DNA from: Crotophaga sulcirostris | Taxonomy: Eukaryota; Chordata; Aves; Cuculiformes; Crotophagidae | DNA: 64,000 nt | Direction: 5' to 3' | NCBI GenBank assembly: GCA_013397455.1 | Contig: VYZB01000120.1 | Coordinates: 28,623-92,622, forward strand | Shown: in pieces, positions 1 to 13,657 of the stretch | How the letters are laid out: every line of letters starts with the position of its first letter | Numbering within the stretch: the first letter of the stretch is position 1 | Notes under the pieces: generated by a model | Databases searched by the model: none | What the model was told of the DNA's origin: nothing | What the model saw: the letters and a program-made list of their open reading frames with translations, nothing else | Made by a program: the position numbers and the translations under genes

Positions 1-27
1 TTATTATTATTATAAATAAACAATAAT
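1..27. repeat. ATT-rich simple repeat
   Basis: The window opens with TTA triplets that decay into an AT-rich run. It is a short low-complexity microsatellite, possibly cut by the window edge. Confidence 0.75.
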
Positions 28-3000
28 AGCCCCCCCCTTTTAATCTTAGTTACACCTCAGCGATTTTTGCTCATACTTTTAAACCTTTACAGAAAATGCA
101 ACCTCAAACTATTCCGTTTATTAATTGTTGTGAAAATAAGCTAGGAACTAAGTAAACATTTTCTGTCCGGACTTCTCCAGAATAATTCATGCCTACGCAG
201 TGACCTGAAACTATAGGTTAGTGCAAGATACGCTTTTTTTTCACTATAAAACCCCATGTTTTAATTGTGTCTACTTTTCTATTCAGTCCAATAATAGCTA
301 TTGCTTAAAAGAGAAATTTGAACGTGGAATGACGGTGATAAGCAGAGTTATGTTAAGGTGTGGAATCATCCTTCCTAGTCCTGTGAAATGCCTGACTGAG
401 GAGCACAGTTATCCTAAGTTCCTGCCATAGTATGCAGAAAGAGATGGGTGCCTAACAGTGGCAATTCTGATCTCTGGTGGTCTGAATCATGCTCGGGAGG
501 GTCTTACCCCTTCCACTGAGTGTACGCAGGGTGCTCTGAAGCTGGGTGCCTCTGCGGGTGCCTAAGATTGGGCATGATCAGTCTGGGTCAGGACGTCTTT
601 TTGAGAAAGCAGGAGTTAATTAAACAGCAAGCCTGTCCTCTCTTCATTAAAATAACATGTTTAGAAAGGAAACCAGGATAATACACTGTGTGTAGACACA
701 CAAACACTGAACCACTTGAGATCTGCTGTACGTTCTCTTCTTGTCAGCGTGCAGCTGTAGTTTGGGTTGCTAGGAATTTGAATTCTTGAAGGAAAAAAAT
801 GCTTTTTTTTCCCTAACAGCATAGAGTAACATGAAGAAGTTGGCCTCTCTGCCTGTTCACTCTAAGGTTTATTTTCTCCCTGCTAATTTGCAGCGTTGAG
901 CTAACGTCCAGAAAAAGAAACCGATTTTAATGCCATTGAATATACTCTATTCACTGCCTCTCTTTCCACCCACAGGTTTCAACAGATAGGAAATACCAGT
1001 AATTATAGCTTTGTCCCCATGCTCTCTTTTCCAATCCTGCTAGATGAAATTTGCCTTTAGCACTCTTTTGATTTTCTCTCACATGAATATAAAGAAAACA
1101 AGACTTTCTATAAACACCATTTGCTTTGATAGCTTTAATCTGGGGATTAATTTAGTCATAGATCTAAATTTTCTTTTTGGCTAATTTTCTCAATAATCTC
1201 ACGCTTCTAGCCTGTACTTAGACTTCCAGTAGTTCAACGGTTGGACCAAAGGTCTGTTCTTAAAGAAACTTGCAGTGTGAATGGGAGTGATGGTGGGTGC
1301 GTGGTGCAAGAACAGGGTTTGCATCCACTGCGTTCAGCGGCTGCCGTTCTCGCTTGCTGTGTAACCATGTAAATCTTTAAGTGGGAGCCTTTTCAGAAAC
1401 CTGTAAAAGGACCCTGCCATCAGGTAAGTCAAACCTGCCCCAGGAAGAGACAGGTCCTCCAGGTAAAGGCTGATGGAGGAGGTGGGAGAAGGAACAGCGG
1501 GGAGGTGGGGCCGCAGCCAGTGGGCGCAGCCTTTGGGTGATGACGCATGGGTACGGGTAGCTCAGGTGGGATGAGAAGTGGGGGAATGGAGGACAATTGC
1601 AGGCTGGAAGTGCAGCCTTTCTGAGGAATGGGTAGTTCTGTGGGCCAAAGACACTGCCCCTCTTTTAAGCAATGCAGCACATATTCTGCTCTCCTTATCC
1701 AGTGCCATCCTTCACTCAAAAACCCAGTGAATGTGCTAGGGGTGAAGCCCTGTGAGAAACAGGGTGACCTTGGCACTCATCAGCCTATAGAGTATTTGAG
1801 CTGTAAAAGCGCTTTGGCTGGCTTACGCTGTACAGCTGTGAAGGCAACACAACACAGCAGAGAGGGTTTGCATTTGAACAACCTTTGGCTTCCCTCAGCC
1901 TCATCCCTGTATGCCTCTGTCAGGGCAGACCACCGGCGAGAAAGTGAGGAAGAAAGGTGAACAGGCACGTTTCCCATTTGGGTCATCATGCAGATTAGAT
2001 AAGAGTCCTTCCCAATCAAGGGATAAGTGAGTAAAGTCTCAAAGGTGTTTCCTTCTGGGTAGCTCTGTGAGAGCAGAGCAAGAAGAAGGTGGCAGACTTT
2101 ATCTAGCACCTCTTCTCTCCATTTTGTCATTGGAGCTGCCCCCCAAGTCATCATTTCCCCATCTCTTCTATCGGATCACCCTGTCCAGGCTGAATCATGC
2201 AGGACCAGTACTGTGCAGTTTGCTGCACCCCCCAGGCATCACGTAGTATTTGAATGCAATAAATTCACAATGACATTTAATGCTGTGTTAAAACAGTAGT
2301 AACTTCTTTAAAAAAAAGTAACAGCTATTTACGCAAGATGCAGGCCATGCTTAACAGCTCTACTTTGAATTTCAATATGTCCTAAAGTGATTTGAGAATG
2401 GAACAGAAAGGGTTTTTGGCAAATACAGGAAACAGCTGGAGGGGAATTAAAATTATAGAAAGTTGCTAGGTTTTGTTTCAGACAGAAACAACAAAAAATG
2501 ATAGTCTGGGAAAAAAGAGAATTGAACATGGTCAGCCCCAAGTAATACAAAAATCCAGCCTATAGACAAGGGAAGCAATAAAGCAGAGTTGACAGAGAAC
2601 AGTCATTTTTACAGGTCAGGAGCTGAAGACAGACTCGTGAAAAAGGGGGGTAGATCAAGTTTATGCATTAGGAATATCTAATGGAATAAGTTTCCAGGTG
2701 GCCGTGGAGAGACCAAAGAGATGCAGATCCAAACCTTGTAACACAGCAGCTTGTCAGAGCTTAGGCTTGTACCTTATGAACCTCCTTCTAGATAAACGCA
2801 GCCACTACCAAACCCAACTCAGCTCTAACAAAGTTCAACATATAACTGAGGGCTTTTCTTTGGCAGCTTAGGAGACAACTATGACCATGTGTTGCCATGG
2901 ATCTTGGACATGACTCTTGTCATATCTATACATATCATTTAAAGATTTCCTTTACCTACAAGAAATTACATCTATTGAGTAGCAGAAAGTTTCAATGTTG

Positions 3001-3589
3001 GTCTGTTATTTGCCATGGCCAGAAGATGAACATGTTAATGCAGTGGTTCCTGGAACACGAAGACCTCTTCTTTCTGTATGTGTGTGTATGTGTGGCAGCA
3101 TCTAGGAACATCTGCTCTATGAAACTTTTGGGAGTAGTTAAGAGCTTGGTAAATCTATACAACCATCTCACAAAGAGAGTGTAATTTTTTTATGGCAAGA
3201 AACATTTTACTTTTCTAGAAGGTAAACAGACAGGATTCAGAGTCAATTTCTGATTGGTTGGGGGATCAATATATTCTGGTGGAACCAGAAAAGTGGAAGA
3301 AATGATACAGCCAACTTTCTTGCTAGCATATATAACGGGTGCTAGAAGTGCATTGACTTTGACTACAACAGGAGATGGACGGGTTCACAAGTGAGGTACT
3401 CTGCATGTTTCTCCAGAAGATCAAGGGAAATTTCAAAATTCTTCATCTCTCCCGAAACCTTTTTATATGATGTGCAGTGTTACGTGGGGTTATACTCCCA
3501 CCATCTATTGTCTCCCTATGAACCACTGGGTTAACAAGAGAAACAAACTGGCTAAAACTGCCATGACAGAGAACATTTAAGTAACTTCA

Positions 3590-3901
3590 TAATTACGTGA
3601 CACTCTTTTTCTCTGAGCTGTGGATTAAAGTACATGAGTTAATTAAAGTAAAATAATAATTGTTCTGGGACATGTGGGACAGTGATCAGATGAGCTAGTC
3701 CCCTTTGGTTGTCAAGAGGGAAGAATTAGAGGCTCTTGTGCACCTGGGAATGCTTGTGGCTTTTTACCTCAGCATTTGCTCTGTCTGTTGTGGTTATCTG
3801 GGCCTCTACCCATGTCCATCCCGATGACTGCAATAAACTCACTAAGACAGTTGCAGATCCTTGGTTCTTAGACCACTGGAAACTATTAATCATCACCTGC
3901 A
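3590..3901 (+). mobile_element. Possible degraded LTR 3' part (solo LTR remnant)
   Basis: An AATAAA signal at 3832-3837 is followed about 65 bases later by a terminal CA at 3900-3901. Next comes TTGGTACTGAAAGTGAGGA, which loosely resembles a retroviral tRNA primer-binding site (TGGTGCCGAAA type). This order (polyadenylation signal, U5-like stretch, CA end, PBS-like sequence) is what the 3' end of an endogenous retroviral LTR looks like. No matching 5' boundary, target-site duplication or internal gag/pol sequence was seen, so the left end is only nominal. A chance match is quite possible. Confidence 0.25.
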
Positions 3902-6900
3902 TTGGTACTGAAAGTGAGGATTAGCTTTCCTAAGGCATAGTGTGTATGTAAATTTTGAAGTATCAAAGTCCTTTAAGTTCCAAAAAGTCTACCAGTTCCT
4001 GATCGACTGCAGATGGGATGCCAAATGTGAATACTGGTTGTGAGAACTCTATGGTCTATTTTGGAAAATGCTGCTGTTTTAATAATTGCCTTGGTCACTG
4101 GCAAGCCTTTGCCAATTAACCTTTGATTTGATGCCCTGTTCTACCAGATCTCATGATACAAGCAGCCAACAATTTTAACTCCCACGTGACAGTGGCCAGG
4201 CCTTTCTTAAAGATATTTATAGAGACTACAATAAGCCTGTGGCTTGTCTATAGTAGAAGAAAATCAATTGTCTTGCATTACATGAAAAAATATAGTCAAT
4301 AGTGCTATATTGATTTGTGGTGTGTGTCAACATACGTGCTGCTCTGGACCACTACGTAGAGATGGCCAACCTTTTCAAAAGCAGTTTACTTTGGTAATCT
4401 AGTCAGGTGATTCAGGTGACAGGCTGGAGGTGCTAGGGAACCTGGTCAGTAGGTAGGGCTTTGGCATGGGGTGGACTGTAGGTACCCAGGCTACTGTAAG
4501 GAAATGAAAAGCAAGCCAAGGTCATATTCCATGAGATTGCAATTCGGACAAGAAAGCACCTGCTACTGAATTTTGAATTAAGTATAGGTCTAAGTTATAT
4601 CTAATGCTTATGGAATTGCCAAAAAAAAATCTCCACCATTAGGTGACGGTTGCTCAGAAGACAAACAAACTCACGAGTGAGGGCAAGTCCTTTGACAGTG
4701 CTGTGCTGTCTCAGGGCTGGAAATACTGCCCTGCTGCTGCTGATTTCTCTTTCTTTAATTACTTTTCTTAATGGTATTTTCGTTTGCAGACCAGATCCCT
4801 GCAATGAGTGTGTGACAGTAGGGTTATCTCCTTGCCCTACTTGGTTGCCTCCTGAGACTTGCCTCTAAGACCTAGGGAAAATGGGCATAGGGGTTGGTGA
4901 GCTAGGCACCCTTCTCTCCTCCACCCTCTTCATCATTAGGAGATGTTGTGAGTCAAACAGAGCTCCCACACCGCTCTTGTAACCCAGGCCAGAGGCTGTG
5001 TGTGAATAAAGCCATTGTCCAAAGAAGTAATTATGTAAGTCCCCTTCCAGGCCCTGCAGATGCCAGGATAAATGGAAACAAGCAGAACGGGCAATGCCAG
5101 CTGGCCTGTGCAAACCTTGTGTACCTCCCACAAGGCAAAATGGAGACCACGTGTAGACAAGCATCCTCAAGTTCACAGATGCAAGAAATCTTCAATCCAC
5201 AGTTATCTGAGAAACATTCATTCTTTCCATGGTAATTCAGTGGCAGCCCACTTCTAAATCCCAAAGGTCCAGTTATGACTTTTTGGAGGCCACAAAAATA
5301 CACAGAACAAATCCACTAAAATCTGCTTGGATCTGAGAACATTATCCCTAATCCTCCACAAAATTAACTGTTATAAGGAAATAAGAGCGTTATGTTCTGG
5401 AAGAATGGCAGATTTGCTCTTCTGAGGAGGGAAGGAAGCAGGTGGATGGCAAAGAGTCCCCCTCAAAAGCATGGTGTTCAGGAAGATAATTCCCCTGGGA
5501 TTAAATGAAAACACACATTGTTTAAGTGACACCCTGCAGAGGAAATTTGGAAACGGTTGCCTCAGGGCTTAAAAAGAATGCCTGGAATTGCTTACAGGTA
5601 ATGAACAAAAGAGAAGAGAGTCCTGGCCACAGCAAATGGCATTGGGTCTGTGCCTGGGGGAGGAGTGATTATCCTGACTACAAAGGAATGACTTTCCCTT
5701 GAAACAGAAGGTTGAAACCATGGTTTTGGGGAAGTGAAGAGTAGGAAATAACCTAACAGCTGTGATGGTGCTGAATGCAGGTTTAATTATTATTTTTCTT
5801 TCCTTCTGCAAGGTGTAGCCAAAGAGCCATCACAAAGAGCTGGGTCAAGGTTCCACCTTTTAGTGATGAACTTCCAAAGGTTAGTGAGCTGCTAGGAGGC
5901 GATCGACAATATCTGGGTCAACTAGGCATGTTTTTCAGGCTATAAGAAGATAATGTTTCACATTCCTTTCTGCTCAAGCCTCCAGATCAGGCTGACCCAC
6001 AACTCCTGGCCTTCTTTTAGCATCTTTCCAGTTAGTAGGAAATCACCAAATAACTATTTTAGTCACATATGACAAACTGAAGACTCCACGTGCAGCCGGC
6101 TATACAACTAGAGCTTTTCAGGTTATGTATATCTGTATCCTCTCCTTTGAACCCTTTGACATTTGCTTCATTTTTGTAGCAACATTATGGGAGGAAAGAC
6201 AATTACAGACAAAATGTTCAGGGAAAACAAATGATCCCTGCAAAGGTCTGTCAAAAATGTTTTTTTTTGGCAAGAGATGATGCTCAGTGGGTGTCTGTAA
6301 TCTGTTGAAGTAAGGGAGGGATAGGGAGGGAATTCTGCAAAGTATTAGACACCAGCAAGTTTCTGTAGCTACTTGGTTAATATGAAGAAAACTTTAAATA
6401 CCCCTACCTTTTATTTCTCTTCACCAGTGTAAACTTCCATGGGAGCAGAAGCAGTTAGTTAGTTCAGAGGATATATCAGCTTGTAATGCCAGAAGCAGGT
6501 CTGTTTGTATAAGATAGATTTCTGCTGCTAGGAGTAGATGGAAGGACACAAAAGGTCCAGAAGGAAAGAGCAACAACAACATGAAACAGAGATTAATTTT
6601 TACCTCAAATAACTTCTGAGCAGCAGTACAAGAACTCCGACAGAAAAAGACCTTTCTAAAGCTCAATGGGTAGGAAGGACTTTGTGATCCCTCAAGTCCA
6701 CAGTGGGGCAGGAAAGATGAAGAACGGCAACCTACAAGGTCCTTTACTTGTTCTCTGTCTGACATTATCATTCCTGCGCACAGGATAAAGGTCTTGCCCT
6801 ACTGTGTGAGCCAGACAAGCTGTTTTTCCCTCTTACAGCCCCCCAAGCTGAACCACTGGGGACAAGCATTTAGGCTGGGCTGGGCCAGGGGATCCTGCTT

Positions 6901-7899
6901 GGTCCAGCTCCAGAAGTCCCTTCAAGCCACCAAAGTCTCTGTCTCCCACTGAGCAAAGAGCTTGTTCAAGATGCCTGAATGACAGGCAAATACGAAGGAT
7001 TTTATTTCTCTCTTTACATTTTCTTTAATTTCCTTTTCATTGTGATTGTTGCCTCCCTGCATGCTCCTCTAGAGTAGGAAAAAATAAAATTAAAGTAAGA
7101 GAAGAAAGTCCTAGAAATCAGGAATATTCTCCACTGGTTTCCATCCTCCACCTTATAAAGTATCGGGAACGGAAGAATCCTAGAGAGTACGCTTGCTGCT
7201 ACCAAGCAAATCTTTATTTTATAGCACAAAAGCAGCTTCCTGGACAAACATCCTATCCAACCATGCATTTTTACTCCCCTAGTGAGCATCGTGGTTATTA
7301 TATGGAAAAATGAAAAGTAACTAATATTAAGACTGCAGTATCCTCAAATGCCCTTAATTAAGTAACTTAGAATTAACTTGAGGTTTATAGTCATGGAAGC
7401 AATTTGTTAAATATAGACTAGAAAATTTAATCTGGAAGTAAATGATTACAGGACACACAAAAGACATTTGATACTGAAGGGGAAGGTAGCTATAAAATAC
7501 AACGCAGACTAGATAAGTAATAATGGTGAAGCTCATTTTGTCAACAAGAAAGGAATCGCTGTTATTTTTGTAGTCTATATTTTTTCTAATTTCAGATTCA
7601 TTTTCTGAATAGGCTTGCACAGCCATTTTTTACTGCCATTCTCTATTTCAGCTGATGGAGCTTTTGGAGAGAGCTTCTCCAGGCCCCTGAAAAAGCTGGC
7701 TAGCACAGAGAGGAGTGAAGAGGCAGCAAGACTGCTGCTACTTAAATTAACTGAAACAATATTTTGGCTGTACAGGCTTCTGAATTCCCTCAGTAAGACT
7801 TAAAAAGAGCCATCTGGTCAGAATATTACATCTCTGGTTAGATCCTGCTTTGGAAATTGAAACTAGGCTCGTGAGCACCTGTTAATGCTTTATACAGAG

Positions 7900-9550
7900 G
7901 GATTTGGGAGGTAGCTAGTTGCCTTGATGGGTTGCTCTGTGCAGAGCAGATTTTGGCAGGACAATGGGCAGGGGTCTGCAGTGATGGGTGCCTCCCCACT
8001 CCATGCCTGCAAAAAAGCATTGCCTGCGTTGGGATCACACTGGCACGGCACGGCACGGCACGGCATGGTACTTCCAAAAGCAAAGGCATTCACCCTGTCT
8101 CACTGAGACCCACCCCCCCTCTGTGAGGTGACAAGGACAGAAGGGTTGTGCCTCGCTGAGGAGGAGCCCAGAGGGGTGCCATCCTGTGCTCTCTGCGGGG
8201 CCCAAATTCCTTGGGACAGGAGCCACCTCCTCCAGGAGCCATCTCCAGGTGGAAAGGCTATGGAGGGACACAGCATCCGTCCTTCTGCTCCCGGCTCGTG
8301 GAGAAACTTCTCCCTGCAGGAAATGTCAAAGTGCCATTCGAGTCCCTCTCACCCCATGTTTTGGACACAGGTCTTTAATGAGTGGAGGAAAACAGATTAA
8401 GAGCAATCGAATGCCTGCTGGGGAGTGTGCGTGTGTGTGGGGGTTGGCAAGAAAATATTTTGTATGAGTTTCTGCCCTGCTTAGGAGCTTCTGCAGCCCC
8501 TTGTAGGAAAATCTGTCTCCTTCTCTCCCACCTGGCATAACTCCCTCAGGACTGATTGCGCCAGTGTAGGAACCAGTATCGTACAAGCAATTAGCTAACA
8601 CAGCCCCTTCTGCTCTATTGTAAAGGTTTGAAATTTGCCCCCAGATGGATCTTTCCAAGGGAAAAGCCTTCAACTGTGACACAAACCACAATGCTAAAAT
8701 ATTTTTCAAATAATAAAATCATAGAAAGAAACTTTAAGTACTAATATGAGCTCTCTCAATCTCTATTTATTCATCAGTTTTCACATAAAAATTTCATTTG
8801 GCCACTTTAAAAAAGATAAACAACATAACAGTGGTCTCGGCTTCGGTCCTACCAGCACTCTCCATCATTGCACAGAGATGCACCTGAGCCTATACTTCTT
8901 TAGGCTGAAGCTCATAAAATGTGGCAATTTATCACAAATCCTTGAATCCCCCACTCTGCAGCAGGAGGAACATACATTGCTTGCTTTACACAAATGACAG
9001 CAAATGCCCTGCATCCTCGGAGCGAGGGCTGACAGTGTTGCAGCCCAGCAGAGGTACACCCTGCTGCCTGTGTCACCCTGGGATGGGATCCAGCTTAGCT
9101 GGTGGCACCTCAGAGCCTGGGTCAGGGGAGTGGGGAGCCGGAATGCTCCCTCACTCCCAGCCTCCCATAAAGCCTCAAGATATAATTCCCTAATAAAGTG
9201 TGATACAATCCCTGTGAGTTGATGGGATCCCACACCACCCTGTGCCAGAGGGCTGCTCCAGCGCTTTCCTCCCAGGAGGAGTACCTTTAGAGTACCCCCG
9301 ATGCACAGTCCTGCTCTCCCAGCACCCACAGGATGGATTGGGATAGGATAGATCCCTTGTGGCTGGGGCTGTGCACAGAGAGCCCTCCTGGGGACCGTGG
9401 TGCTGCCGGCAGAGGGAGGCCAGCGGGGCGAGACCTCCCTGGGTGGCAGTAGGAGCTGGATCTGGCCCAAGCGTGAGGGCACATCGTCTCCAAGATACAG
9501 TGGCTCGGGGTAGCTTTTCCTAAACAAAGAGCATTATAAGTGAGCCACTG
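7900..9550. other. GC-richer intronic segment, no recognised gene
   Basis: This stretch is richer in G+C and CpG than the surrounding AT-rich intron, notably near 9000-9060 and 9290-9480. It keeps several overlapping open frames up to 220 codons on the minus strand. Their translations are rich in Ser, Pro, Leu, Cys and Arg without domain motifs, as expected for GC-rich noncoding DNA. It could be regulatory sequence or an old unrecognised repeat. I see no exon of CLYBL here. Confidence 0.4.
8042..8066 (+). repeat. GGCAC pentanucleotide microsatellite
   Basis: Four perfect GGCAC units are followed by a GGCAT unit, a short pentamer tandem array. It explains the repeated Ala-Val-Pro-Cys-Arg motifs in minus-strand open frames across this site, which are not genuine proteins. 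Confidence 0.9.
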
Positions 9551-12500
9551 CTGGAAATTTCCATTCCTTTGTTGGGTAGATGCTGTGTAAATAAATGCAT
9601 TCCTAAGATTTTTCATAATCCTGGAACGGTCCGTAAAAGAAACTGTACAGTTTGCAACATCGCTGGAGTTCACATATATTATTCCTCAGCTGCTGGGAAC
9701 ATGATATACAATAGCACAGAATATAATGCAAGAAACATATGCTAAAGGTCTTCTAAGAAGCACTTTGTGCATTCGTATGTGGCATGTACAGCTATTTCTT
9801 CTGTTTTGCCCTGTGGGATCTAAAATATCCAACCCTTATTACTACTCGGGTTTGTGAATTACTTACCTTAACTCTAAATAATCCTTACCTGACAGGTGTC
9901 TTCAGTGGCAGCATTTAGCTCCCTATTCCCTAGTTTATTGTGTGAGTGCCTTGAAAGCATTTATAAATTAGACCATGAGAAAAATGTGTAAGCAACCTCT
10001 TACTTTACTCCTCTGCTTTTCTTCCTGTCTGCATTTTATTTAAAACCCAGATGATTTGGAAAGATCCTGCTACAATAATGATATTGTGTCTGATATATTT
10101 ACAAGTTGGATGGTTCAAACACACATTTTCAATGTCTTACTTTCCTGTCATATATAAACAGTAACTACATATAGAAGATATTATGTTCCTGTACCTAGTG
10201 TATTTGTAATATAAACGCAGGAGTGAGTTACATAGTTACATAGTACCTTCATTATTAGAAGTCAGATCTTTTTCTTGAAATGAGCTAGTAGTTTCTCCCA
10301 CTAACTCTGCCCCCTTGGACAAAGCTAATATGGATTTATAAGATCATTTCCCTGTTTAATGCGTAGAAATACTTCAGAAATTCAGAACAGAAACTGTCCT
10401 TTAGAGTACCAGAACATTTATTACCTTTCTTTCTAATTTTTGAACATTCTCTGACATTTATCCTATACGTAGATTTGCCCAACAAGTCTTTCTTTCTTTA
10501 GGATGAATTTTTAGATCTTGGAAATCACATCCCTTAATAATGTGATTCTACTAGAAAAATATGGAAATGCTGTAGAAATAATACTTTTCTTTTTAAGCAC
10601 TTTTCATTTTTACCTCTCAAAGTTCTAGACAAAAGAGAGCACTGAATAAATACTTGTATAAAATACAAAATGTACTTATTCAACATTTGTCTTCTAATTG
10701 TCCAAAATACAACAATTCTGTTTATTTCCTAAATATGCTATTTTTCAGCCAGATTAGAAATGTGATAAAAACAATGCAACAACCAAAAAAAACCATAGAA
10801 GCCAAACCAAAACGACCCCTCAAACAGGACTATCTCTCTAAGGTAAGCCCAAATACTTTTGGCTGGCTGGTTAGCACTCTAATTTCCTTCTGTTTGGACA
10901 CTGCCACAGCATTGCCAATTCTGCAGTGCTCATCCAAGATCCTACTTTTTCCTGACCTCAGTACTCACATTTGGGAGCTACTATGTCCAAAGCACTTCAA
11001 CCTCCATGATGAAGGTTCAGCCTTCTCTCAAAGAAAGATTATTACAGCAATTGTAGCTCTCAAACTGGAATAGATTATAAAAGCTTATTACCGTATTTTA
11101 CTCTAAAATATTGCTAACTAAAGCATCAAACTTTAAACTCAATTAACAGCAAATTATGATCACAGAGACTGCAGACCATGACCTTGCCTACCACACAAAC
11201 AGCCGCACAAATCCTCACATTTATTTTTTCCAGGCTTTCAACTTTGATTAATAACATGGCAAAACCATGCAAGTCTCAACCATATTAACCACAGCTATAT
11301 TTTTAGTCTTACTGACATGAACACTTTAATGTAATAAAAGGAAAAGGAAAACAGAAGAGGTGTTTCATTAGGAGATGAGGATTACTGAAACGACTGTGCG
11401 GAGTATTTGTCAGGAGGTGGTAGGGGAAGAGTTATTACTTACATTTTAGTGTGTCTCTAGGACATGGAGCAAGAAGCTCCTTCAGTGAGATATGTTTGCT
11501 TTGGAAAAAAATTCAAGTAATCAGACTTCTTCTTACTGACACATTTATAACATGGAATTGCAAACTCAGTTAAGAAGTTTGCAGCACTACACAGAAAACT
11601 GTTTTCCCAATTTTTTAATGAATCCTGGCAATATGGCAGTGATACAAGATCCAGAAGTTCACATAATAACCTGCCAGTCCTTTTTTATTGATAGATGGCT
11701 ACATGCATATATATATATGAAGCATGCAGCCTAGTTCGTTAAAAAAAATAGTCCAAACCACAAACACGTAGCAAATCTGTTCTTGCAGCTGATTATAGAA
11801 GCTTACAACCTATTTTAAAAGCATTTATTAAAAAAAAAAATACCCAAACCTGTGGTACAAAAAAGAAACCAGCATTGTGTCAGTAAAATAACAGATTTAA
11901 AACAAATCCAAAGACTAATGCTTGCCTAATACAGAATTATTCAATATTAAACATGTTTGGCTTTACAACTGTGTGATACTGGGACTAAGAGTTTACTCCA
12001 GTCTCCTTACTGATTGTTCATATGACAGGGGTATTCCTTAGATGAGTTTCTGACACAAAATTCAGCTGAATGAGTAGTATTACACTCACCGTAAACATAA
12101 ACAATATTTGGCTGATGATGCTGTTCAACTTTTTTCTTTCTACATCCACCTGCCTACACATTTGCACCAGCAGTATGTTTATAATGATGCCTTTTGTAAG
12201 AGAGCCAAGCTTTGTAAATCCAAATAATGGGCAAAACCAGTCATATATTTTTTATTTCTAAATTGTTTGCATGAAGACAGCTACATTTCAAAACCGAGGG
12301 AACAGAACAAAGAGATACAGGCATACAGCATCCTAATAGTGACCCTGAGTAACTGCTCAGGATAGCACCCAAACACTGTAGCCATGGGTGTATTGGAAAC
12401 ACCCAGGTACCAAGGAGGGGATGCGATAGCCTAGCAAGATGAAAGGTGCAGCAACAGCAAATACCTTGTCACTCTTTTACCCTGAGAGAAAAGCATAATT

Positions 12501-13615
12501 TCCACTTTTACATTTTTAGCATTTCTAATGCACAGCATCTGCGGTATCAGAAATGCAGGGCAAGGAGGAAGGCACGCACTCTGATCCATTTCTATCCACC
12601 AGAAAGCGAAGAATTGTACAGAAAACCTTTATACAGAAGCAAAAAAAATGAGACCCTATGCACAGTCTTATGTATGAACTTCACTAGGGAAGAGATTTGT
12701 CTCCCACTTGAATGCCACACAAGCACATGCGAACCATTCCCGCTCATCCCATTCTGATATGGGGAATTTGCTTTTTAACTAGCCCAGGCTTGGCTGCAAC
12801 GAAGATAAACATATTTAGCTGCAACTTTTTTTTCTCTCAAAAAGAGGCAAACTGGATTATAGCAAATAACCTTTAAGATAATTAACTGACAATGCCGCAA
12901 CTAGCATAAAATCTTCCTTCAGGCGACCCCTAATTTAAGTATTACTGGCACAAAGTGGAGACAGATTGTGCATCACCACCGCAATATTTACATAGCAGAA
13001 ACCCACAGAGCAGGAAACGTGAGACTCAATGATGCACTAAATTAGGAACAATCATATTCTAGTGTTAATTTGCTTTCTCCTCTATCCAAATTTCAGGTCC
13101 AGCAATTGGTACAAATGCACATAAAACATTCCCATTTTTAATGATTAAGAACCACAATCTGCAAGCAGCTCTGCTCAAAACTAAATCCACTCACTACGAG
13201 GGATGTTTGCGGCAAAAGTGAAAGAGGTTACCAACGCAGAGATTTTTCAGAAAATCAAAACTTTTCAATCTGTTTATTTCTTTCCATAAATGCTGTCTGT
13301 TTGCCAAACTACCTGCCTTTTGATTGCAAATATTTTCCTATGACAATAGCACCATGATTCTGTGGCATAATGGAGAAGCGGTTTTAATTCAGCAATGCTG
13401 TAGATACACGCAGGTACTCAAAGAATTAAAGTTAAAATGGGGGAGAAACAGCCTGTCTATTTGTAAATATATTGGGAAGTGACACATTTATAATAAATAT
13501 ACACTCTATAGTCTATCCAGACACAGATTTCACGAGCACTACTCTCAGTTACAGCACACTTCGTAAAGATAAATGCAAAGAACCATCACCAATCTTTGTA
13601 AATCTTAAATACTAT

Positions 13616-13657
13616 TCAAATTTGGTTTCCATTATGGCATATTAACAAAATATTTAC
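13616..13657 (-). other. CLYBL: Read-through extension of CLYBL exon 7
   Basis: If the exon 7 donor is not used, the reading frame continues past Gly-Lys for 13 intronic codons (Val-Asn-Ile-Leu onward) and stops at 13616-13618. Such a product would lack the C-terminal segment with the catalytic Asp. The donor is good (AAG followed by GTAAAT), so retention is not predicted to be the main outcome. Confidence 0.5.

Larger units (their letters stand above)
1..13657 (-). other. CLYBL: CLYBL last intron (5' part), runs off the left edge
   Basis: This is intron following exon 7, read on the minus strand from the GTAAAT donor at 13657-13652 toward position 1. I looked on the minus strand for the expected terminal exon, using the coding possibilities for the conserved Met-Ile-Asp-Met motif that carries the catalytic Asp, and found none. 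The intron is therefore probably longer than 13.6 kb. It is mostly AT-rich. It contains a possible LTR remnant near 3.6-3.9 kb, a GGCAC microsatellite near 8.05 kb and a GC-richer stretch at about 7.9-9.55 kb. Elsewhere I see no gene. Open frames here lack recognisable domains. Confidence 0.8.

Noticed and set aside
7890..8126. Frames with repeated Cys-Arg-Ala-Val-Pro motifs, resembling a short repeat protein
   Set aside because: The repetition is the translation of a 25-base GGCAC microsatellite.
8865..9527. 220-codon minus-strand open frame in a GC-richer stretch
   Set aside because: GC-rich sequence has few stops. The translation has no recognisable motif and overlaps other open frames in the same stretch. 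No splice context or CLYBL similarity.
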